Assembly: GCF_002865645.1 (NCBI RefSeq)
Contig: NW_020194626.1
Span: 1,116,001-1,180,000 of the forward strand
Reading direction: 5' to 3'
DNA: 64,000 bases
DNA from: Hyaloscypha bicolor E
Lineage: Eukaryota > Ascomycota > Leotiomycetes > Helotiales > Hyaloscyphaceae
Below are positions 1 through 13,484 of the stretch, in pieces. The position numbers and the translations under genes were made by a program. Under the pieces are notes generated by a model. It did no database searches. It saw nothing but the letters and a program-made list of their open reading frames with translations, and was not told the DNA's origin. Every line of letters begins with the position of its first letter. The stretch's first letter is position 1.

Positions 1-684
1 ACCAGTAGAAGAAGCCATTGCCGCCTTCCCAGCACTATCCTGAGCAAAGAACTTCTCCAAAGCCTTGAAAGTTCGACCAATATCCTTCTTGGAAACCTTC
101 GTCAAGGCGTAGATTTCTCTGAAAGTTCGGGGAACACCGCACTGGCGGCAGGCGATGAAGATGCAGCCGGCGATGATTGCTTCTTGCGACTTGCCCTTGA
201 AAGCCTTTGCGTCATCAACCAACTTGAAAAGGTGCTTGGCGGTATCGGAGACATTCTTGGGGATATTGACGGCATCGCAGTGAGCACCGATCTCCTTATA
301 TGCAGCGAGTAAACCTTTGGTGGCTTTATCAGTCGAAGACTTTCCTTGAGCACGGAGAAGGTCTCGGCTGCGAGCACTGCCATCGGTGTAAGCGATGGTA
401 GTCTGAAGCTGAGAGCCATTGAGGAGAGGGTTAGCTCCATCACCAACACGAGACGGATCATCGTTGCCTTGGTCGTCGTTGGAAAAGGTACGCCACTCAG
501 AGCGCGTGTCGACAATACGATCACCCAAAACCAGTCCACATGAACCACAAACCATATCACCAGAAGAGAACTCCTCAACAAGATTAGGAGGAACCTCCTT
601 GCAGTCCTTGCAGATGAGCGTCATGTTCAGGTTCTCGCTCCATTCTGTTCCGCCCTTCTCGATGGTAGTAGATGGCGCGATCAT
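1..684 (-). CDS. SUA7: Transcription initiation factor TFIIB (Sua7), C-terminal part cut off by window edge
   Basis: General RNA polymerase II factor that bridges TBP on the promoter and the polymerase. The reading frame is open from the edge to an ATG at 684, giving 228 residues with no intron. The zinc ribbon is seen as CKDC (residues 25-28) and CGSC (46-49). The B-reader/linker block DTRSEWRTFSNDD follows at about 59-71. The first cyclin fold begins near residue 105 and contains CRQCGVPRTFREI. The second cyclin fold lies outside the window. The start at 684 gives a short 20-residue tail before the ribbon, as is usual for fungal TFIIB. The frame stays open upstream to about 925, so a longer N-terminus with an extra exon cannot be excluded. 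It is head to head with the Rpt5 gene. The assignment is secure; only the start is uncertain. Confidence 0.96.
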   Translation of the reverse strand, partial: MIAPSTTIEKGGTEWSENLNMTLICKDCKEVPPNLVEEFSSGDMVCGSCGLVLGDRIVDTRSEWRTFSNDDQGNDDPSRVGDGANPLLNGSQLQTTIAYTDGSARSRDLLRAQGKSSTDKATKGLLAAYKEIGAHCDAVNIPKNVSDTAKHLFKLVDDAKAFKGKSQEAIIAGCIFIACRQCGVPRTFREIYALTKVSKKDIGRTFKALEKFFAQDSAGKAAMASSTG

Positions 685-1533
685 CTTCGGCGCGTACGGC
701 TTTGGCCGGTAGATATTATCGAGTTCGTTGAATACGAGACGCTTGCTCTTCTTGCGACGAAGCTGCTTTCTCTTGCGCGAGACAACAGCAAGAGCTCGGG
801 TATCTTTCGTAGGTTTCTCGCAGAGGAGACTTGTTGTAAGCTTGACGAAGAGTGGGGAATGCGTTTTGGCGGTGTTGTTGAGGGCTACGTGGAATGTGTG
901 ATGGCCGTCGGGATCGACGACCGCTGATCAAGGTCAGGAACACGAGATGACACGAGGAACAATGTCTGCTGTCTGCTCGTAAAGGTCGAAGGATGCTTCG
1001 AGGTCTGATCTCTCGGCCTTGGTAATTATGGTATTGAGTTCGATGGATAGGTGGTGGGTTGTGTCGAGGAATGAAGAAGAATGTGTGCTGCCTGCCGTAA
1101 GACAAAGAATTTTCTCAGAACGGAAGACCAGTGAAGGCGTCTGTGAAAGTTCGTAGGTCGTTGGAAGCTGTCAGTACTATCGCTGGGAAAGATGAACGTC
1201 CGGCGCAGTCTTTTTGGATGTTGAAGCGACAGTTCTTCGTGGTGGAGAGCGAGCGTGGAAGAAGGATGACGGGTTCACTTTTGGAGGCGAGCGGCTGGGA
1301 AGATATCTTGGATTTGGGGCTAAAAATTAGCTCGATGACTAACCTACTTCGTATATCACGTGCATCTTACGCGACGCCAGAGCTGCCTTACAAACTCGCC
1401 TCGCGAGATGGAAGCTTCAAGGTCATCGAAGCTCTGGCTCTGTAAACATTCACACACTGGTCTCAAGGCTACGAATTGCACCAAATCCCACGTCAAGCAC
1501 CTTCCATAACCTCTCCTCCGTCCACATTCAGCC
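685..1533. other. Divergent intergenic region between TFIIB and RPT5
   Basis: 849 bp carrying both promoters. A CACGTG lies near 1357-1362. On the minus strand the TFIIB frame remains open for about 240 bp upstream of its ATG and encodes a basic Arg/Lys-rich stretch. A second overlapping minus-strand frame (716-1105) is also open. Neither resembles a protein family I know. Confidence 0.5.
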
Positions 1534-3078
1534 ATGTCTACATTAGAAGATCTCGATGATCTTGAGCGGGAGCAGAAGGAAGACAAGAAGGACGATGGCG
1601 ACAAGGAGAAGAAGCCAGATCAAAATGGCGATGCTGAGATGAAGGATGCCGAACCGGAGGAGAAGGAAGAGGACCCAATAGATGAGGAGATCTACAACCT
1701 TAGCACACAAGACATCCTGACGAGGAAGCGGCTCCTGGAAAACGATTCGCGAATCATGAAGAGCGAGTTTCAGCGTTTATCACACGAGAAGGCTACAATG
1801 GGTGAGAAGATCAAGGACAACTTGGACAAGATTGAGAATAACAGGTATACATATTTTTTGTCTCTCTAAAGCTCCTCCTAGGTTAACATGCCACCAGGCA
1901 ATTACCATATCTCGTTGGCAATGTTGTTGAGCTTCTCGATCTCGACCCAACAGCCGAATCCCAGGAAGAAGGTGCTAATATTGACCTGGATGCTACGAGG
2001 GTTGGAAAGTCTGCCGTCATCAAGACGTCTACTCGACAAACCATTTTCCTTCCTCTCATTGGTCTTGTTGACCCAGAACAGTTGAAGCCAGGAGATCTGA
2101 TAGGTGTAAACAAAGACTCATACCTGGTGCTGGACACATTACCCGCCGAATATGATAGCAGGGTCAAGGCAATGGAGGTCGATGAGAAGCCAACGGAGAA
2201 GTACACAGATGTTGGAGGATTGGATAAGCAGATTGAGGAGCTGGTTGAGGCGATAGTGTGGCCCATGAAGGAGGCTGAGCGCTTCAAGAAGATTGGCATC
2301 AAGGCTCCGAAGGGTATAGTTGATCCCATCTATTAAGGTCCCTGTACTGACAACCCAGGTGCGCTTATGTACGGACCTCCTGGTACTGGAAAGACCCTCC
2401 TTGCCCGAGCCTGTGCAGCCCAAACCGACGCCACCTTCCTCAAACTTGCCGGCCCACAACTCGTACAAATGTTCATTGGTGATGGTGCTAAGCTGGTTCG
2501 AGACTGCTTTGCTTTGGCCAAAGAGAAGGCTCCGGCGATCATTTTCATCGACGAGTTGGATGCTGTGGGTACGAAGCGTTTCGACAGCGAGAAGAGTGGA
2601 GACAGAGAAGTGCAGAGAACTATGTTGGAGTTACTCAACCAACTTGATGGTTTCGCCTCAGATGACCGTATCAAGGTTCTGGCAGCTACGAACAGAGTGG
2701 ACGTCCTGGATCCTGCCTTGTTGCGTTCAGGTCGTTTGGATAGAAAAATCGAGTTCCCTCTGCCAAACGAGGAGGCTCGAGCACAGATTCTGAAGATTCA
2801 CAGCAGAAAGATGACAGTCGATGATGCTGTCAACTGGCCTGAGTTGGCACGAAGTACAGATGAATTCGGAGGCGCACAGTTGAAGGCTGTCTGTGTGGAA
2901 GCAGGCATGATTGCACTTCGGATGGGAAAGAACAAGATCAGCCACGAGCACTATGTTGATGCGATTGCGGAAGTCCAAGCTAAGAAGAAGGGTATGTTAT
3001 CCCTGTTCCTCCTTCTCCCCTTTCTATTTCCACGATTTTTACTTACGCAAAGCAGATACGGTCAACTTTTATGCATAG
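1534..3078 (+). CDS. RPT5: 26S proteasome regulatory particle ATPase Rpt5
   Basis: One of six AAA ATPases forming the base ring of the 19S regulatory particle, which unfolds ubiquitinated substrates and opens the 20S gate. Four exons: 1534-1844, 1898-2313, 2359-2991 and 3056-3078; introns of 53, 45 and 64 bp. The product is 460 aa. The acidic, Lys-rich N-terminus leads into a coiled coil (about residues 60-100), the OB region, then the AAA module. The AAA module shows Walker A GPPGTGKT (about 248-255), Walker B IIFIDELD (about 303-310) and the second region of homology around [10 protein letters not shown]. The tiny last exon (23 nt) supplies the C-terminal FYA, the HbYX gate-opening motif that distinguishes Rpt5, so missing this exon would lose a functional end. 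Length and order match the family. Confidence 0.97.
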
Positions 3079-4585
3079 ATTAGGAGCTTGTTCTGGGGAG
3101 TTTGGCATGCCTGCATAATCAACCTTGTATCATAGAGAATTCATGGAAGATCTTTTCGATCTGAACTCGGAAGCCCTTTACAGTGCAAATGACCTGAACA
3201 CTGTCTCAATGTTCTCCAACTTGATTTCGTATCTCAAAATTGACCTTTCCTAGCTGAAGATGATGCTTCCGGGGAGACGGATGAAACATCAAAAGGGCCA
3301 AGGAAGATTTGCCATTGAACTCGAACCACTACTCGACGTCCACGGGCAATTTCATGTGCACCGTGTTATCGTCCATGGAGCGTCGAAATTTTGACATTGT
3401 TCTTGAGACTAGGACACTCGAATCTCATACAGCCCAATCGCCACTTCCTGAAGACTCAGCCTGCCTGTCCTCCCCTCCCGGTACGTCCCTCTCTTCCTCC
3501 CCTTGCCCCTTTCACTGCATTTAACAACATTCCGATGTTTTCTCATATATCGTCGTCCACATTTGATTACAGTCCAACCACAAGAGTTCACACGAACGAC
3601 ATTAATTGGAATGATACTGCAGTGACGGTATGATGGAGAGCTTAGATAAACGGCTTGCGTATTGTTTTACCTTGGAGCAAGGTGCATTGAAAGTTCATCA
3701 CAATACTACCAGGAATGATTCCGAAGGCCAGAATTGAAGCGAAATCGACTTGGGTTGTGTATATCAATATAAACACTTTTGTCACCAGCAACCCGGGGCT
3801 CTCACGAGACAGCATGTGAGTTACCGATACCTTCACAACCCCAAATTAAAGCATAAATAATAATTTACAGCAACAAATACTAACTAGTATTAGAGCGTGC
3901 GGGCTTCCTAAGGAGAAGACATGCTTCCCGTTGCAAATTTCCCATATAAAAAGGACGGTTTTAGTTAAACAACACCGCGTTGTTGAGCTATATGAAGGGT
4001 ACCTGTAATGGGAGTTTTCGAATCGAAGCAAAATCTCATTTCGGATAGATTTTTGGCAGGACACCCTCTTTCTGACTTGATTCGACTGATCCGACAGTCA
4101 AGTTGAGGTTGTCCTGTGAGGTTTTGACATTTTGGTTCTCGTTTTGAATATGTTTTCTCATTTTTCTGTGTCTCGCTTAGCTGAGGATATACTTTTTCCC
4201 CGAAGAGCGGAGGCGCGGTGGGAATCGAGATAGGATAATGAGCTCTGGACTAGAGGCCACAATACAGAGCATTCATTGCTAGGACGGTATAAGGCTTAAA
4301 GTTTGCATTGCCCCTGTGCTGCCAGTCAGTGTCTTGTACTCCCACTCGCAGTTAAACCATTCCATCATTTTGATGTTTAGGCTGCTCTTGTAAGATCATG
4401 GTGACAGGAAGTTCAACAGTAGCAAAACTAATGGATGAGTTCACGATGATTTTGTAGTTACCGCGGCTATGAACACTTAATGAATTCGCTTTGTTCATCC
4501 TCCTCATCTCACAATGCCCGTGGCCTATTTCTTTACCATTCCACGCGCATGGATTCATTCCTACAGTCTGCTCCGGTGCATTTAT
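3079..4585. other. Intergenic region between RPT5 and the phosphoglucomutase gene
   Basis: About 1.5 kb between convergent genes, so it mainly holds two 3' ends. Only short open frames without family resemblance are present. No repeat or RNA gene was recognised. Confidence 0.5.
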
Positions 4586-6412
<1,827 letters not shown>

Positions 6413-6675
6413 GATTGCTGTCTTGTTGATCTTTGGGGTAGAATTGAGAGATTTAGGGGAATTAAGAAGAGAAGGAGGGAGGGGCTTGAGATTTGCAGCT
6501 GGAATAAAAGTAGGATGGAAGGCGGAAGGCGGTGATCAACGCCACCACAGCTCAGCGGGTTCGTGCAGCCCAGTAGCCAGTCAGAGCGCTCTTCACAATC
6601 ATTCGGCAGCCAAATCAATATTCCGAGAAAAGCAACGTGCTATTTATGTATCTCGTTTTTTATTTTCTGATTTTA

Positions 6676-7359
6676 TCACTTCGCCGGTCGCCGGAAGATC
6701 GAACTCTTATAGAAGGCCGCTTCTTCAATCGACTCCAATATATCAGATCGCGCGGTATGAAGCAGCTTCTTCTTTGGGACCTCGAGCAGAACGTCGAGAG
6801 AGCTCCATCTCCTCGCTGCCTCCTTCAGGGTGCTGACATCCAATATGCGATGGCTGAGGTGATCATGGACTTTTTTGTAAGGCTCCTTTCGCAAGAAAGC
6901 CTTGTCTGCATGAACACTATTCCCAGCCAGCAAAGCTCTCTTCGGTTCTGGGATGAACTTTTTGATATAGTCGAGCAAGTCCGTGGCTGCTTGTTCTGGA
7001 GTTGTCTTCGAAGCAACCACCTTCGCGGTGAGCCCACTCTCGCCGTGGGTTTTCGTACACCACTCATCCTTAGCATGCTATCAGTCCAGCTTCCACGAGT
7101 CTAATGAGGTTAGTAAGACTTACCATTTCATCCATCCTTTCCTTCTCCTGGTGGATTACCGCTCCCCATCCCTCCTCGTCCACAATGTCCAGGTTTCCAT
7201 TGGTAATTATGCAGAATATCTCAATAATAACGTCATGTTCGACATCTAAGCCGGTCATCTTTGCATTGTCAGCTTCAGCTCAGCAGTTTGAGGCAGCCGA
7301 GAGGCACATACCTCACAATCAATCCAGACGAGCGGATGACTGGTACTCAATTCTGCCAT
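6676..7359 (-). CDS. REX2: Oligoribonuclease, mitochondrial-type DEDDh exonuclease (Rex2/REXO2)
   Basis: 3'-5' exonuclease that degrades 2-5 nt RNA remnants; in fungi it acts mainly in mitochondria. Three exons: 7312-7359, 7124-7258 and 6676-7068; introns of 53 and 55 bp. The product is 191 aa. The Exo I motif WIDCEMTGLD (catalytic D and E) is split by the first intron. THGESGLTAKV, the Exo II aspartate in GNSVHADKAFLRKE, HRILDVSTLKEAARRW and a final HTARSD (H-x4-D, DEDDh type) all follow in order. The family usually has HRALDD at the last site, so the Ala-Arg-Ser spacing is slightly unusual but keeps H and D. No clear mitochondrial presequence is seen, so another start upstream is possible. 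It is 263 bp upstream of and co-oriented with the phosphoglucomutase gene. Confidence 0.93.
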
Positions 7360-10300
7360 TGTATTGCGTTGCGTGTCTCTTCGTAAATTTGGTTGTGGTG
7401 GAATGTTTTTTTCTGGGGAAGCCTCACCGATTTGTTTGGCAGCCTTGCACTCTCGGCTGAACAAACAGAGCAAACATCAGCGGATCCCCCCCCTTAAATT
7501 ACTCGCTAAAGTCCACTCGTCCGTTCCTTCCACCTCGAACCAGAGAGGAACCCGATTCATTGAAACACCTCTCTTTAGCAGTAGGTGCAAGTAGCGAACC
7601 AATCATGGCGGGTAGGTATCTCAAACTGCGCCATCGACCTCCTTACTTGGCAGAATATCCTACCTCGTTTTCTCATCAGAGAGCAAAACAGCAAGCTACA
7701 AGGAGTAAAATCCGCCACCACATCTAAATGCAAAAGCAAGCAGGAAGTTCTGGCGGCCTCAAGTCTTGAACCTTACCCCTCAGCAGCGCGGCTCAATGGC
7801 TTCAGTTCCTCACTATATTAAAGTGCATTCCAGTAGAAGCAACGAGGTATTTCCTGGCAGCATCAGCACGTGAATCCTGCTCCTCAGTAGCAAGGTCAAC
7901 CTCACTGGGCAAAAAAAGCGGCACTAATCCTCGTTATCCTTGGTCAAAGTTGTACCTGTTGAGAGACTCGGAATGGCCAAGATATTAATATTATATTTCG
8001 AGAACCTCGCCATTGTGGGAAGAGGTAGACCTTTAATGTATGATAACTCAAGGGGGCATTTAGAGTGTAGACAGTGAAAGTGGCCTAGTGGACATGGTAT
8101 ATTTCAGCCCAATCTTGGTCAGCCTCAATACTGGGGTTCCTGCTCTCCAGCAAGAGCCGGCTCCAGGCTCCTGCAACTGCTAATCCACTCCTTCTTCGCA
8201 ACTGGATGCTAACACTGCCAAGTTGCCTTCAGGCTTTCATTCTGACGCCAATTACCCAACCCCTGCTGCCATAGAAGCAAGATGTAATGCCACTGCTCAT
8301 TCTGGATTCGGGAGCTAGAGAATGGCACAGATTTCTAAAAATCGACGAAATGTGGAAGAGCAGTTAATATTCTGTCAGGGACCAATTGGCGGATCGATTG
8401 TTTCAAAAGCGGCTGCCCCGAAACGATGCAAGCCTTGGAGGGCCTATCTCAACATCAATTGAGTTGCTGAGGAAATTACGCACCCATGGCCAGGTGTTTC
8501 AGAGGAGCAGAGTTCATCCAGCCTCATTGACTATGAAGTAGCACAGCCTGACATGGCTGAATAGAACCATCTTCCCTGCTGACAGAAGTCAACTCCTCTC
8601 CAAGGATTCAAGGACTATTCCCATCACAAGTCGCCTCTTCAAGCACTGCCTCCTCCTGTCAAAGAGCCGGTGCTTCTTCAGGTACCGTCTATCATCAGAC
8701 AACATCGACGCAAGGGACTTCTCTAAATACTACCCCTCCTCCGAATACGACCTCTTCTGAAAGTGCTGCCACTCTTCTGGATGCTGCGTATCTACGGGAT
8801 ACTACATTTTGTCCTCTGTTACAGCCCTCTTCTCTGCTTGTTCACACTTACTTGATCTTTGGATTACTGGGGTTGGATTGGACTGGCTCTACGACGTCTC
8901 CTCTTCTGACTAATACTCCATCCAACACATACTGAGAAGGAGGTGTCGATTATGACTTATTGCCGTGAGCCGTGGGCCCAGTGGCAGACGCAGGACCAGA
9001 ACAATATGGCCATCTCTGTCAACTTTGAGCAACAGTTCTTATCTCCACACACGATCGTGCGGTAGCGAGAGTCTATTGCCTGGGGTGGGTTACGTGCCAT
9101 GAACTGCTTCCCGAAGTTTGCAGAAGGCGGGCTTCACCCTGCCCTTGGACGGATCCATATGTCAATCGTCAGATCTGTGATCTGGTTTACTGCGCCAGCT
9201 GATGGGGAGACGATTATCCGCTGGTTTTGTGGCGTAGATGGGGAAACGATTCTGCCTGTGAGTTATCTGAGGTTTTTATTACGATGGCCAAAATTAAAAT
9301 TCTAGATTGTTGTAATGGAAAAGGGGGGTCTAGACACAAGCTGTTGGTATCCCAGGCTGGCGAATGGCCCGATATGAGGTGGAATGCGATATGCGCAGTT
9401 TGATATCTATGGGCTTTTGCGGAACTGGATAGGTATCTCGAACAATGCGAGGTATCAGAGCCTTCTCAACGAGAGGCACTTGCGGAGATGTGTCGTAGAA
9501 CAATTGGGTATGCGATTGCAGCGTTTGGGATAGTTTCTCCTCAGGCTGAAGCAGCACAAGTGCCGTTTAGCATTCTTGCTACTCAGAATCGAATCGAGTT
9601 GCCATTGTAGTTAGGCAGCTGGGTTTACTCTGCTTTGAATTCCTAGCTCTATCCTGCATCTCTAACCTAGCTCAATGCAGCGTATTTATCAACAATGCTC
9701 TTCCTTGCAAAAGAGAGGTCCAAGACCTCCTTTGAAGTTGTCCCTGAAATTGCCTTTGAACATTGCGACCAGCTATTGTCTCAGGAAGACAGGCGAGATT
9801 ATATGAGCAAGGTGAAGGAACCTATGGATCCATCTAGATGCAGCTCACAGTGATTTCTGTCGCGGCCGCGATAGTTTACTCATGTGCGATTGAGTGCTCT
9901 TCCACCTCTTGACCAAGGTCCAGTAGAATAAGATGCCACTCGGCCCCTATTGTTCAGTCGCCAAGAAGGATATACGGAGCCAGATCAAGAGCCAAAGCCC
10001 GTTCTTGGGATAGAAATACGACAGGAACCTTGTTTTTAGCGGGGCTTGTCAAGCAGTTTGGAGCAGTAAGAAACGCAACGCGCCACTCAAGCTCGCATGA
10101 CTCAACGGAGAAGGTCAAGCAGAAGAAATTGGGGCCGAGCCTAGGATCATTTGACGTTTTCCATAGCGTTTAGGTCAATACGGTGGTTTCCAAGCCACAA
10201 TCCTATGTAGTCCATGATTTTTGATACTTAAAGCACAAAAGGAAGGCAGCAAACTTCCATATTCCTTATCCAATTTAGCTCACTTTTGGAAACAACGAAA

Positions 10301-13300
10301 GAAGGAGAAAAGGGAGCTTCATGATGACTCTGAGGAGCAATATTTTTTCTTTCACTTCTGCACTAACCTCGTAAAATAGTAAGAAATAAGAAATAGAAGA
10401 CAGAAAGGACTGGAATGGATGTCAAGTATCACGTGTATTGATCACGTGCAGCCAGCTTCTCAGCCTTACCTTCCATAATCAACGAGTTCAGTGAACATCT
10501 CTCCTCATTCTTTTCGCCATCTAACTCGTGCGATTGGCTTTGATCGGCAGCTCGGCAACGTCGTCATCGGTTGTAATAGGAATAATCCTGGCGGCGAGGT
10601 GGTGGCGAATATGAGGGCATGACGGGTGGGAAGAGCAGCAATGAAACCCAATAAAAGCCCTCATCTAGCATCATCGGCTTTATTCCCATAGGGTCAGACT
10701 CATCAGAGTCATCAGATTCAACAACCTGCCCGTTCCGGAAGCCATGAGATGACCACTCGTCGCATCGCCCTGCCTCCCCATCTTGCTGCATCGTGAGCGT
10801 CAGCCATTTCCTCATTCCGGACCCATGCATGTGTCGTCTCGCGGGCTGGCGGATACAGTCGGGAGATTGGCCCACAGCCTACTGTTAGGTCATTCTTAGT
10901 AAGAAATGGAGGGTTTTCTGTGCCGCCGCGGGGCGGGAACCCTGAGGATATCGAACTGCATACGTTGATGCGTTGGGACATCAGGAACGTGGGAGTGGAG
11001 GAGGGGGTGATCCAATCCCATGTGAGGAAGCAAGCTGCGGTTATTGCCTCGACTCTGCATGCTGCATTTCAGTTCTCGGAGAGTCGGAGCAGCAGCTCCT
11101 CAAAGACGGAGTGGGGAGCGTGGGATCTTCCCTCGTGATGATGCGCGTTCTGCAGGCTTTTTCTTAGGCTGCGAGAATTTGTCGTCGAAGTTGAGCCAAC
11201 CGACGTCGGGCCGCTAATCTGCTTCTTAAGGAGTCAGAATTGAGAAGGGTCTGGACGAGTGGAGGGAAAATTTAGTTTGTCTCTTTGCTGTGATTGGAAC
11301 CGGCGTCCCGAATGTGCTGCAAGAGAGCTGGGCTCTTTGTTCACCGAGACTGTGATGAGGGGGTATCCGAAAGCATTCTTTTTGTTGGAGTGATTTGTGT
11401 GTTCTTGATGTCCGCAAAGAGATCAGCAGAGCTTCGAAGCTTCCCAACGGTCGTGTTCTAGGTCCGAAGACATGGTTGCTTGGGGTCGGTCCTCCTGCCA
11501 ACGAGCCAACGAGCCAACGATCGAGGCTCCATTTTCAAAAACTCTCTCGGAACGCTGTGGCGGAGGCGGGAAAATGTGCGGCAAAATGGCCTTCGTCCGA
11601 TCTCAACAGAGGTTTGCAACTCGAAACTATCCTGTTTTCAAGATAGTGTCAGGTATTTTTACCAGCCAGGAGAATTTGATTGATTCTGCACTCTCGCTTC
11701 CCGCACTTTGGAGAACCTGTTTTGCCTGGGCGATCTGAACACCATGGCGCATGTTAAATCTTGCCTTGAGTGCTCCTGCAAAGCCATCACGAGATTTCAT
11801 CCTGAGATCATCAACATGTCAACGGCATGTTTTCCATGATGGTGTGAGTCGTCAACTCTCTGTCAGATGAGAAAGGATTGCTCTGGTGGCTCACCCAAGT
11901 TGGCCAACGGGGAGGGGAGGTGGCCGTGCTTGTTGAAGATGTGGCTGCATTTCTGAACGCCACAATTTCACAAAACACTCTGGAGGCCTGGCAGGGGGCG
12001 AGATTCGGCTGGTTTCCGGGCTGGACCCCGACGATGCCGTGGGTGCTTACCAAGATCACGCTGTGCTTGTGCTCCATGATCCATCCAGTGTTCGCCGGAC
12101 CTTCGTCTCCCACGGTTGCCGACGTCCGTTCCCGGCTACGAAGTGAAGCATGAAGCTTGGAGCGTGAAAAAAATCCCTTACCCTCATCAGACCAGGTACC
12201 AAGGTCCACAGAGTGGGGATAGATGGGCTCGCCTTTATCCCAGATTGTCCCCACTTTATTACTCCAAGACTTGAAGTTGAAGGATTCGCAGAAGGGTCTC
12301 TCCGCCTGTCTGACATTAGGGGAGCTGTGACTGGACCACGCCTCATGGGAACTGAGAAGGCGTGGAGAGCTTCTCCGCATCAAGGCGTGGATGCGAAAAT
12401 CTGCTGACTCGGCCTCTGCTTTGGTGGGATTTTGACGGCTATCACGAAGTTTTGTGTGACTTGACGATTTCTGTTCTGCGTCACTATGCACATGGTATCT
12501 CCAAGGACAAAACGTGACACTCCTCATATTTTGATCTGGAATGAGGGGGTCTTAGTCCCAAATTGTGCCCAGATATGGAAGTTTATTTATTCCCAAGACA
12601 AAAATGGGGGGATGAGGATGAGGATGAAGGGGTGTTCAGCACAAATCCCACGCCTCCTTATTAGTAAACATCCTCAGACAAGAATACGTATGCCAAATTA
12701 TTCGTATTCAGGAAGGGGCGCTGCAGGTTGGAACTAAGTTCCAGACATTGTTTTATCATTCCGGTGCTGAGCCTGATGTTGGTGATGAAGGGGAGTAAAT
12801 TTCCTGTGCGTTGCAAGGACGTGTCATCCTTTGCCTCTGAAAAGGTCATCAGGCATACGGTACCGTTGCCCCTGGATGACTCGAACACCATTTGACGGTC
12901 ACTAACTCATCACGACACCAACGGCTCTGACAGAGGCAGGCAGCCAGGAGCTCCGTATGAATAACAAAGCAATCAAAGAAAGTGGTGATGAGACGAGTCG
13001 TCCGACCCCCAAGGCAAGCCTCGCTCCCTCCAGTAAAATTGGCGTGGTTAGCTGGCCCATCCCGCGAAGGATCGAGGGCAGTGGTTGGCCGAGACAGTGC
13101 CACCGCCTTTCTGTCTCTGAAATGGGGGAGCTCCGGCACCCAAAACAGGAGGATGGCCAAGGGCACACTACTGGTAAGTACAGCTGGGGGGGGGACTGGT
13201 GTGGTCATCACGGCAGGCAACTGGAAGAAACTTGACTGGCTCAGGGAATTGCAGACCGCTGAAATTACGACTCTGTCCCACGATCGAAATATCCACAGGA

Positions 13301-13484
13301 CTCAGGAGGAGTCAAGGACCCATACCTCCGCAGCAAGGTGTCAGCAGCGAGAGGCCGAAGGGGGCAGTTCGGGGCAGTTCCGGAGGCAGTTCGAGTCCAG
13401 CTCTGAGCAATTATTGCAATGGGCATGTGTCTGTCTTGCGAGTTCCTGTGTTCACGTGAGGGGAAAGGGGCGCTGCTCTGGCTA
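7360..13484. other. Gene-poor region without a convincing gene
   Basis: About 6 kb in which I cannot support an intact gene. Around 8590-8930 one plus-strand reading is Ser/Thr-rich like a linker of a secreted protein but is broken by stops, so a decayed gene is possible. At 9200-9270 a 20-odd bp stretch beginning GATGGGGA occurs twice in near-identical form. The minus frame 10564-10875 ends in a Pro/Tyr/Arg-rich tail and may be an exon of something unrecognised. The rest, including a 238-codon minus frame at 11811-12527, reads as chance open frames in moderately GC-rich DNA. Confidence 0.4.
10430..10448. promoter_or_regulatory. Pair of CACGTG E-box sites
   Basis: Two perfect CACGTG palindromes at 10430-10435 and 10443-10448, 13 bp apart start to start. 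CACGTG is the core site of fungal bHLH factors. No gene start is known nearby, so function is only a possibility. Confidence 0.25.

Noticed and set aside
11811..12527. 238-codon open frame on the minus strand
   Set aside because: No family motif, uneven composition, no promoter or splice context; overlaps other equally long frames in GC-rich DNA.
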